NCBI GenBank assembly: GCA_019118905.1 | Contig: DWYA01000074.1 | Location: 1 to 13,989 of the forward strand | Direction: 5' to 3' | DNA from: Ruthenibacterium avium | GTDB lineage: Bacteria; Bacillota; Clostridia; Oscillospirales; Ruminococcaceae | Length of the DNA stretch: 13,989 bases | Part shown: positions 8,673 to 13,989 of the stretch, piece by piece | Layout: the number at the start of each line of letters is the position of its first letter | Numbering within the stretch: the stretch's first letter is position 1 | Position numbers and translations under genes: made by a program | Notes under the pieces: generated by a model | Told to the model about the DNA's origin: nothing | What the model saw: the letters and a program-made list of their open reading frames with translations, nothing else | Database searches by the model: none

Positions 8673-8987
8673 TTATTCCGTGGTCAAAATATGCTGTGTA
8701 ATTTCCTTAATCCACAGCGTCCTATTTTGCTCAAATGCGTCATCCAAAGCGCGCTTTTGCTCCAAATAACTTTTGTCGGCTGCCTGCGCCGCTTCCTGCG
8801 TTTTTTGTTCAAACTCGCGGTCGACATCCTCACGCCCTTGCTTCACACGCATTTCCTGCTTTTCCAAATAATCCTGCGCTTTTTGGCGCGCTTCGTTTAA
8901 AAGCCTCTCCTTTTCCTGCTGCGCTTGTTCAATCACCATGCGCGCTTTTCGGTCGGTCTCAATGATACGATCCACAAAGCTTTCCAT
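8673..8987 (-). CDS. ntpF: V/A-type ATPase peripheral stalk subunit (G/H-like)
   Basis: This 104-residue, almost entirely helical protein is highly charged and rich in E, K, Q, R and A. It has no membrane segment and few aromatic residues. The heptad-like hydrophobic spacing between about 5 and 90 indicates a long coiled coil. This matches the short stalk subunit that pairs with E (NtpF in Enterococcus, G/H elsewhere). It is the first gene of the operon, as NtpF-type genes usually are, and lies 20 bases before subunit C. The ATG at 8987 has AGGTG six bases upstream. Low-complexity coiled coils cannot be assigned by sequence alone, so the call depends on position. Confidence 0.82.
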   Translation of the reverse strand: MESFVDRIIETDRKARMVIEQAQQEKERLLNEARQKAQDYLEKQEMRVKQGREDVDREFEQKTQEAAQAADKSYLEQKRALDDAFEQNRTLWIKEITQHILTTE

Positions 8988-9037
8988 CTTTTCACCTGCT
9001 TTTCGTTAAATTGCGGCTTTCCAATTACGCCGCACAG

Positions 9038-9114
9038 AAAAACAAAAACTCCGACCCTGGACAGAACCTCCGTTGAGCTCTCACACGGGGGAAGGTTCGG
9101 CCTGATGGTCGGAG
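9038..9114 (-). promoter_or_regulatory. Structured leader RNA of the ATPase operon, ending in an intrinsic terminator (riboswitch candidate)
   Basis: On the minus strand an 8-base-pair stem, CTCCGACC (9107-9114) with GGTCGGAG (9049-9056), is followed by TTTTTGTTTTT. Enclosed within it is a second stem, GAACCT (9093-9098) with AGGTTC (9064-9069). This continues after a four-base bulge (TCCC) as CCGT (9085-9088) with ACGG (9070-9073), capped by an 11-base loop. Unpaired joining segments of eight bases (ATCAGGCC) and seven bases connect the two stems. A bulged, multi-part stem inside a terminator is more elaborate than an ordinary terminator needs. A promoter lies just upstream and the first ATPase gene starts about 50 bases downstream. 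It may equally terminate readthrough from 9202-10173. Confidence 0.6.
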
Positions 9115-9147
9115 CCTTTTGATGTTTTGTTTTTCTTGTCTTTTAAT

Positions 9148-9176
9148 GTTATACACCCATTTAACAAGGATTGCAA
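9148..9176 (-). promoter_or_regulatory. Sigma-A-type promoter of the ATPase operon
   Basis: On the minus strand TTGCAA (9171-9176) and TATAAC (9148-9153) are separated by exactly 17 bases; they match four and five of six consensus bases. Transcription would begin near 9141, about 27 bases before the structured leader, giving a leader of roughly 150 bases. The placement upstream of the terminator hairpin is what makes attenuation plausible. Confidence 0.65.
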
Positions 9177-9201
9177 GTACAACTTTTGAAAAAAGCAATT
9201 C

Positions 9202-10173
9202 TTACAAATATTTTTCCCTTTGATTCACAATATTGCGCGTTTCGCCCTGTAAAAACGCTTTTAAATTGCTGCAAACCTCCGCCGACAAGCGCTCCAGCGA
9301 CTCTTTTGTCGCCCATGCGGCGTGCGGCGTAAAGATGGTATTGGGCGCGCGGAAAATGGGGCGGGTAATGTCAGCCGGCTCTACACAAAGAACATCTGCC
9401 GCAAAGCCGCCCAAAATTCCACTGTTCAGTGCATCACATACCGCCTGCTCGTCCACCAGAGAGCCGCGCGCCGTATTCACAAGCAGCGCCCCCGGCTTGC
9501 ATTGCGACAACAAAGACTGATTGACAAAGCCCTTGGTGGTTTCCGTAGCAGGGCAATGCAGGCTGATTGCATCGGAGCGCCGGAACAGTTCTTGCATCGA
9601 AACAAACTCCACCGCATGGGCATCATCGCGCGGCGTGCGTGTGCAGCACAATACCTTCATCCCAAATGCTGCCGCAATTGCCGCCACTTGACGGCCTATG
9701 GCGCCGTAACCAACAATGCCCAAAGTTTTGCCGTACAGTTCCCTTTGCGGAAAAATACCGTGCTGCTCGGCCGGTTGATCTTTCCAATAACCTTTTCTCA
9801 CCGCCGTATCATACCGCCCGGCACATTGACAAAGTTCCAAGAGCAACGCCCACGTCATCTGTGCTACGCTTTGGGTGGAATACCCCGGCACATTCGCCAC
9901 CGCCACGCCATGGCGAGCGCACGCGGCCGGATCTAAGCTGTCAATCCCTGTTGCGGTTAATCCCACCCATTTTAAATTGGGGCATTGTTCCAGCAGCTCA
10001 TCGGCAATCCAAACTTTGTTGACAATGACATACTCCGCATCGCCAATCCGTTCCAATGCTTGTTCCTGCGTCGTTCTTGGGTAGCGCTCCACCTGCGCAC
10101 CCAGCTCATACAAGGGCGACCAATCCAAATCTCCCGGAGTTAACGCATAATCTTCCAATACAACAATCTTCAT
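9202..10173 (-). CDS. D-2-hydroxyacid dehydrogenase, glycerate dehydrogenase/hydroxypyruvate reductase-like
   Basis: This 323-residue enzyme should reduce a 2-oxoacid such as hydroxypyruvate with NAD(P)H, or run the reverse reaction. The nucleotide-binding loop is GYGAIG (155-160). The catalytic triad of the family is intact: Arg236 in NTARGSLVDE, Glu265 in LCVEPAD and His284 in TPHAAWATKESLERL. The His segment followed by AWATKE resembles HprA-type glycerate dehydrogenases, but the substrate cannot be fixed from sequence. The ATG at 10173 (MKIVVLEDY) has AAAGGA nine bases upstream. An earlier in-frame ATG at 10182 sits directly against that site and is less likely. It probably shares a transcript with the acetyltransferase gene 70 bases upstream. 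No serine-cycle or glycerate kinase gene is nearby. Confidence 0.9.
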   Translation of the reverse strand: MKIVVLEDYALTPGDLDWSPLYELGAQVERYPRTTQEQALERIGDAEYVIVNKVWIADELLEQCPNLKWVGLTATGIDSLDPAACARHGVAVANVPGYSTQSVAQMTWALLLELCQCAGRYDTAVRKGYWKDQPAEQHGIFPQRELYGKTLGIVGYGAIGRQVAAIAAAFGMKVLCCTRTPRDDAHAVEFVSMQELFRRSDAISLHCPATETTKGFVNQSLLSQCKPGALLVNTARGSLVDEQAVCDALNSGILGGFAADVLCVEPADITRPIFRAPNTIFTPHAAWATKESLERLSAEVCSNLKAFLQGETRNIVNQREKYL

Positions 10174-10243
10174 GCTTCCCATTCCTTTGCTTTTATTTCT
10201 TCCCCACTGCGTCGCTGCAAGCTTTTTTCATTGCTTTACTGCC

Positions 10244-10909
10244 TTATAGTTCCCCCTCCTGTTTCGGGGGACGACTCACAGGAGCAATGCAAATGCCTCT
10301 GCTCTTGTCTCGGTAAAATAGCCCAACGCCCACACCGCCGTTTTCCAGTGCGCGAGAAAGCTCCAGCGTTTCAGATTCTCTTATTATACGACATTCTGCT
10401 GAAAAGGGAAATCGTGTTTGTGCAAAAAGGTAATGCGGGCGCAGGGACTGCAAAGGCCGCACGGCAATGAGCTGAAATCGGGATGCAAAAAACGCATGTA
10501 ATAAGGGGGCTCCTGTTTTTACCGCTAAAGCTGCAATGCCTTTTCCCTCGTAACGGCGCTGCAAGAAGCCGTAAAACGCCCCCGCAAACGCCCCTGCCTG
10601 CTCGGAAAAAGCCGGAGGCAGCCAAAAATATTGCGTCCCCATGCAATAGCGCTTATCCAATGTTTTTTGCGCGCCGCACAGCGCCCGAATCTGCATTACA
10701 CTTCTGTCGGGACGCGCTACCGAACAGCACAAAACCAGTTTTTCCTCACAATAAAGACCCCACCAGTCTCCCGCGTCGTCCATCTCATCTATGCTCATTT
10801 CCGTCAGCCATTCGCCATCCCTTCCCATCTGTTGGTACATTTGTCTAATCTGGTCATATTCACTGCGTACAATGCGCCGTGCCGTCAATCTTGGCTGCCA
10901 CTGTTCCAT
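10244..10909 (-). CDS. GNAT-like acetyltransferase, substrate unknown
   Basis: This 221-residue soluble protein shows features of the GNAT fold. R119-Y-E-G122-K-G124 fits the R/Q-x-x-G-x-G/A acetyl-CoA pyrophosphate loop and is followed by a helix (IAALAVKTGAPLLHAFFASR). The next segment (FQLIAVRPLQSLRPHYLF) fits the strand-helix unit with a C-terminal aromatic. The region at about 40-75 (acidic, then WWGLYCEEKLVLCCSVA) fits the central beta sheet. Motif match is moderate and no close family was recognised. The ATG at 10909 has a strong AAGGAGG seven bases upstream. It is divergent from the gene at 11076 and precedes the hydroxyacid dehydrogenase gene, with which it is probably cotranscribed. 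Confidence 0.55.
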   Translation of the reverse strand: MEQWQPRLTARRIVRSEYDQIRQMYQQMGRDGEWLTEMSIDEMDDAGDWWGLYCEEKLVLCCSVARPDRSVMQIRALCGAQKTLDKRYCMGTQYFWLPPAFSEQAGAFAGAFYGFLQRRYEGKGIAALAVKTGAPLLHAFFASRFQLIAVRPLQSLRPHYLFAQTRFPFSAECRIIRESETLELSRALENGGVGVGLFYRDKSRGICIAPVSRPPKQEGEL

Positions 10910-11002
10910 ACTACCGCCTCCTTCCTTCCACTATATGCACAAAACAAAACGAGCATGTAGAAACGGGGTGGATTTTTTCCTTTTTATCGTGTAAAATAAA
11001 AA

Positions 11003-11030
11003 TGGAACTCTCAGAGCATGAGGAGTTCCA
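11003..11030. repeat. Terminator-like hairpin in the divergent intergenic region
   Basis: GGAACTC (11004-11010) and GAGTTCC (11023-11029), plus a flanking T-A pair, form an 8-base-pair stem with a 12-base loop. T-rich tracts flank both ends: ATTTTTATTTTA on the minus strand and CATTTTTG on the plus strand. No gene ends here, since both neighbours read away from it. It could be a leader attenuator for either gene or a leftover terminator. Confidence 0.6.
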
Positions 11031-11075
11031 CATTTTTGATTCAAACAGGTTTTTACCGTGCGGAGGTTTTTGAAC

Positions 11076-11582
11076 GTGACCAAATATATCAATCGCATCC
11101 CCTGGCGTTCTGTGAGGAAAATCGTCATCGGTGCCATTCTTCTTTCTATTGCGGCAGTAATCAGCGTTTTTATCAAGGAGTCTCTTGATACGCTTGACCC
11201 AGAGTCCTCTTTGCCCATTTTGACCGTCCAGCAAAACGGCCAGCCGTTTACCGATGTGTACCGCGCCGGATATGTATGGAATTTTTTCACCACTGTGGAG
11301 CGCCGTGCCCCGGAAGTTACAGAGGCGGATATTCCGCTGATTCCCGTGACGGTTGCCCCGCAAGCCGTGATGACACTGGATTTTTCTACCGAGCCCAGCT
11401 CTTTGCGCGTGTTTCGCGCCGATAATGTCCTTACTTCGGGTTACTACGAAATTGCCGATGAGGATGTTTCCTCTTTTCACGCTCCTTCCGAGCCGGGCAT
11501 CTATGTATATAAGGTATTGGCCGAGTGGGGAAACCGCGGATCAATCCAGTATTATTTTGCTTTGCAAATCCCCGCCCAATAA
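11076..11582 (+). CDS. Membrane-anchored protein with extracytoplasmic beta-rich domain, function unknown
   Basis: This 168-residue protein was not recognised by function. One membrane segment lies at about 15-33 after a basic N-terminus (RSVRK), so the remaining ~130 residues should be outside the cell. There is no lipobox and no obvious cleavage site. The outer part is rich in beta-formers and aromatic residues. It ends with PGIYVYKVLAEW then SIQYYFALQI, a paired-strand pattern seen at the end of small Ig-like or beta-sandwich domains of uncharacterised Firmicute proteins. The GTG at 11076 is preferred because CGGAGG ends nine bases before it. An in-frame GTG at 11058 lies upstream of that site and has no binding site of its own. 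It is the only plus-strand gene in the window and is monocistronic. Confidence 0.75.
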   Translation: MTKYINRIPWRSVRKIVIGAILLSIAAVISVFIKESLDTLDPESSLPILTVQQNGQPFTDVYRAGYVWNFFTTVERRAPEVTEADIPLIPVTVAPQAVMTLDFSTEPSSLRVFRADNVLTSGYYEIADEDVSSFHAPSEPGIYVYKVLAEWGNRGSIQYYFALQIPAQ

Positions 11583-11590
11583 AAGCCTAA

Positions 11591-11633
11591 AAAAATACAG
11601 CACAGCCAATTTCAAGCGCTGTGCTGTATTTTT
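11591..11633. terminator. Bidirectional intrinsic terminator between convergent genes
   Basis: Two perfect 16-base arms (11591-11606 and 11618-11633, AAAAATACAGCACAGC and its complement) enclose an 11-base loop. On each strand the arm ends in five or more T. It lies nine bases past the plus-strand gene at 11076-11582 and 43 bases past the end of gldA on the minus strand, so it can end both transcripts. Confidence 0.95.
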
Positions 11634-11675
11634 ATTTACCATATTGATTGCGTACCAATAAAAATGGCTGACAAC

Positions 11676-12770
11676 TTACTCTGTATAGTAACGGCCCATT
11701 TCATCCGCCGCCAAAATTGCCGCGCAAACGCTTTCCGGTGTGACGGCAAACGGCAAGTTGCCCATGGTGTCGCCGTCGGCGCAGGCAATTTTTGCCACTT
11801 CCATCAAACGCTCCTCAGAGGCATCCTCCACGCCAAGGTCAGCCAGTGTGGTCGGCAAACCAACCTCAGTGCAGAACTGAAGCACTTCTTCCAACTCCTC
11901 CAGCGGAGCGTTCTCAAGCACCAACTGAACCAGTGTGCCGAAAGCCACCTTTTCACCGTGATAGAACGCGTGCGTTTCGGGCAGTGCGGTCAAGCCGTTG
12001 TGAATCGCGTGTGCGCCTGCCAAGCCGCCGGACTCAAAACCAACGCCGGACAGATAGGTATTCGCCTCTACCACGTCTTCCACAGCTTTTGTGCAAGCGT
12101 GACGCTCTACGGCCAGCTTTGCCTTCAAGCCATCGGACAAGAGCGTCTCATAGCAAAGCTCTGCCAAAGCCATTGCCGCACGGGTGGTTTTTCCGCCGAC
12201 GCAGTTTGTGGCGCCGGAAGCTTCACAAGCACGCGCCTCAAAATAAGTGGCCAGCGCGTCACCCATACCGGATACCAGCAAACGAGCCGGCGCCTTTGCC
12301 ACAACGTCCGTGTCCACCAATACGACATTGGGATTGCTCGGCAGGAACAAATAGCTGTCAAACACACCCTCATCCGAATAAATCACGCTCAGTGCGCTGC
12401 ACGGCGCATCCGTCGAGGCAATCGTGGGAACGATCGCTACGGGAACACCTGCATAAAATGCCGCGGCTTTTGCTGTATCGTGAATTTTGCCGCCGCCAAT
12501 GCCGACAATCATATCGCATCCGGAAGCCTTGAATGCATTGCCAACGCGGTCGATTTCGCTGCGGCTGCACTCACCGTTAAAGCCCTCGTAAACCACTTTT
12601 GCGTCTGTTCCTTCAAAGCTCTTATCAATCGCCGGCGCTACGCGCTTCTTTCCAGATTCACTCACCAAAACAAAAATGTTTTTTCCGAATTTCTCCGTGT
12701 GCTGTCTCAGGTTCGCTAATTCTCCGCGCCCCTGAATGTAACGCGACGGACTTGCAATAATTTGTGCCAT
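11676..12770 (-). CDS. gldA: Glycerol dehydrogenase (NAD-dependent, zinc-type)
   Basis: This 364-residue enzyme oxidises glycerol to dihydroxyacetone with NAD+, or the reverse, in the cytoplasm. The N-terminal Rossmann-like part carries VGIGGGKIHDTAKA (89-102), the dinucleotide-binding GGGK-D motif of this family. The metal ligands are all visible: Asp171 in GMGDALATYFEA, His254 in AGAHAIHNGL and His271 in HAFYHGEKVAFG. These lie close to Asp173, His256 and His274 of the Escherichia coli enzyme. The ATG at 12770 (MAQIIASPSRYIQG) is chosen because it matches the family start and has GGAGGAGAGG upstream; an in-frame ATG at 12809 would add 13 unlikely residues. No dihydroxyacetone kinase or glycerol uptake gene is seen nearby, so the pathway context is open. 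Confidence 0.95.
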   Translation of the reverse strand: MAQIIASPSRYIQGRGELANLRQHTEKFGKNIFVLVSESGKKRVAPAIDKSFEGTDAKVVYEGFNGECSRSEIDRVGNAFKASGCDMIVGIGGGKIHDTAKAAAFYAGVPVAIVPTIASTDAPCSALSVIYSDEGVFDSYLFLPSNPNVVLVDTDVVAKAPARLLVSGMGDALATYFEARACEASGATNCVGGKTTRAAMALAELCYETLLSDGLKAKLAVERHACTKAVEDVVEANTYLSGVGFESGGLAGAHAIHNGLTALPETHAFYHGEKVAFGTLVQLVLENAPLEELEEVLQFCTEVGLPTTLADLGVEDASEERLMEVAKIACADGDTMGNLPFAVTPESVCAAILAADEMGRYYTE

Positions 12771-12830
12771 TGGTATTCCTCTCCTCCCAACAATCCATAA
12801 TAAATTCATAGCTTTTGGTATAAAATATTA

Positions 12831-13928
12831 TTAAGTCACTTTTTTCGGTACATAAGCAAAAAGCTTTTGCCATCTATGCACAATTTTATAGTGTGGATTT
12901 GCCTCTAAAATCAAATTAGAAAGAACCTCTTTATCATCCGGTAAATGGTATGTGCACAAAGCCAAGACGGGCTGATGTTGTTTCAAAATATTTTTGGCGC
13001 CTTTCAGCAGAAGTCTCTCTGCACCTTCAATATCCGCCTTAATAAAATCAACTTTGTCCAGATGGTGAGTTTCAACAAATTGATCTAAAGAAGTTAATTT
13101 AACTTTGATATCACTCGTTGATTCCGCTCGCTTTAACAAAGAGCTTCCGCCACTGCTATACTCATCGACGTGAAAAACCGCTTCACCCTCAGCGTCAGAA
13201 ACTGCCATCAGCACAGGATGGATTTTCTCTCCATTTAAAGCGCTCTGCTGCTTGATCAAATCATTCAGCGCAGGTGTTGGCTCAAAAGCATAGCTTTGAC
13301 ATCCTTTTGATGCAGCATATACAGAAAAAACACCAAAGTTAGACCCGCAATCAAAGACAACATCACCTTCTTTTAAGCGTACTTCACCATATTCATAAGG
13401 TCCTTCTGCAATTAAGGTTTCATCATTAAAAATATCCGGAAATACAAAATCACCCAACTGCCCAAGCATATTGACACCATTCGGGATATCCGTTCTCCTG
13501 AGTAAGTTTACTAATTTTAAATTTCCAATTTGTAAAATCTCCTGTGTCGTGTCGATGTTCTTATCTTTAAAATATTTTTCAAAATATCGTTTGGTAATCG
13601 CATCATTTAAAGCGGTTGTTAACGGCAACAAGTTGCTAAACCCAAAGCTTTGACAAATCTCCTTAATTTCATGATGATGCTGCTCTGATGTAGCAATCAA
13701 AATTAAGGTGTTTTTGTCAATTTCATCTTGTGTCCACTCACTGATAGAACGGATAGGAACGGAAAAATGATCCCATTCCTCGACATGAAACGAATCTAAA
13801 TCTGTTAAAGCAATTCCTTTACACTCATAATCTTCTTGATTTAACAAGTAAGGAAACGCCATTCTTGCCACTGCTCCGGCGCCGTAGATCAAAAAAGGCT
13901 GCTTTAAAATTCTTTCTATTTCCTGCAT
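12831..13928 (-). CDS. FkbM-family SAM-dependent methyltransferase with N-terminal Rossmann-like domain
   Basis: This 365-residue protein probably transfers a methyl group to an oxygen, often on a sugar or glycan in this family; the actual acceptor is unknown. The C-terminal domain (about 185-365) has SAM motif I VVFDCGSNFGV (190-200), the acidic ribose-binding Glu216 in AFEPTPA, and KADIEGAE (297-304), which is diagnostic of FkbM enzymes. The N-terminal 110 residues start FLIYGAGAVAR (12-22) and then LILIATSEQHHHEIKE, resembling the nucleotide-binding domain found on some polysaccharide-modifying enzymes. The ATG at 13928 has only a GGGGG tract as binding site. The gene is clearly AT-richer than its neighbours and ends 60 bases before gldA, with no clear terminator between. 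Confidence 0.88.
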   Translation of the reverse strand: MQEIERILKQPFLIYGAGAVARMAFPYLLNQEDYECKGIALTDLDSFHVEEWDHFSVPIRSISEWTQDEIDKNTLILIATSEQHHHEIKEICQSFGFSNLLPLTTALNDAITKRYFEKYFKDKNIDTTQEILQIGNLKLVNLLRRTDIPNGVNMLGQLGDFVFPDIFNDETLIAEGPYEYGEVRLKEGDVVFDCGSNFGVFSVYAASKGCQSYAFEPTPALNDLIKQQSALNGEKIHPVLMAVSDAEGEAVFHVDEYSSGGSSLLKRAESTSDIKVKLTSLDQFVETHHLDKVDFIKADIEGAERLLLKGAKNILKQHQPVLALCTYHLPDDKEVLSNLILEANPHYKIVHRWQKLFAYVPKKVT

Positions 13929-13989
13929 AGTTTAACCCCCATTTATACAAATGTACGCTACATTGAACTGGTCGCCCTCGGGAAATATA

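Noticed and set aside
9012..9034. A 6-base-pair hairpin (TGCGGC/GCCGCA) before the first ATPase gene
   Set aside because: It has no T run and does not cover the ribosome binding site. It is too short to call a separate element, though it might be part of the leader fold.
11664..12719. A 351-residue plus-strand open frame opposite gldA
   Set aside because: It is complementary to a gene with all catalytic residues and starts past the terminator. Its composition, rich in C, H, R and Q, looks like an antisense shadow.
13951..13963. An inverted repeat ATGTA-CGC-TACAT upstream of the FkbM gene, with a nearby TATAAA (13942-13947)
   Set aside because: Five-base arms are easily found by chance. The -10-like sequence is too close to the start codon, so its start site would remove the ribosome binding site.

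Overview
The window looks like a chromosomal segment of an anaerobic, low-to-mid GC Firmicute. The best guess is class Clostridia, perhaps the Oscillospirales, with roughly 50% GC over most of the window. The reasons are purine-rich AGGAGG-type ribosome binding sites before nearly every gene, a bacterial V/A-type (vacuolar/archaeal-type) ATPase operon, sigma-A-like promoter hexamers, and the general protein style. No RNA genes, insertion sequences, CRISPR arrays or integration signs were seen.

Positions 217-8987 hold a complete nine-gene V/A-type ATPase operon, read on the minus strand. In transcription order it encodes the G/H-like stalk subunit, then C, I, K, F, E, A, B and D. Together these give a catalytic A3B3 head with intact nucleotide-binding motifs, a central shaft (D, F), a socket (C), peripheral stalks (E and G/H), and a membrane part (I and the K ring). 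A promoter at 9148-9176 precedes a structured leader ending in an intrinsic terminator (9038-9114), so expression may be controlled by premature termination. Inside the operon, the unusually wide 228-base gap between I and K holds a second terminator-like hairpin and a plausible second promoter. A bidirectional terminator at 147-196 closes the operon.

Upstream of the ATPase, on the same strand, lie a glycerate dehydrogenase/hydroxypyruvate reductase-like enzyme (9202-10173) and a GNAT-like acetyltransferase (10244-10909). Divergent from these is a small membrane-anchored protein of unknown function (11076-11582). It converges on a glycerol dehydrogenase gene, gldA (11676-12770), with a strong bidirectional terminator between them. 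At the right edge is an FkbM-family methyltransferase (12831-13928) that is clearly AT-richer than its neighbours and may have been acquired by transfer.

Most of the content is housekeeping. The parts most worth a second look are the structured leader of the ATPase operon, the I-K intergenic control region, and the ion-site residues of the K subunit. The K subunit has the essential glutamate, but by my alignment it lacks the side-chain ligands of known Na+-binding rings, which suggests a proton-type ring.
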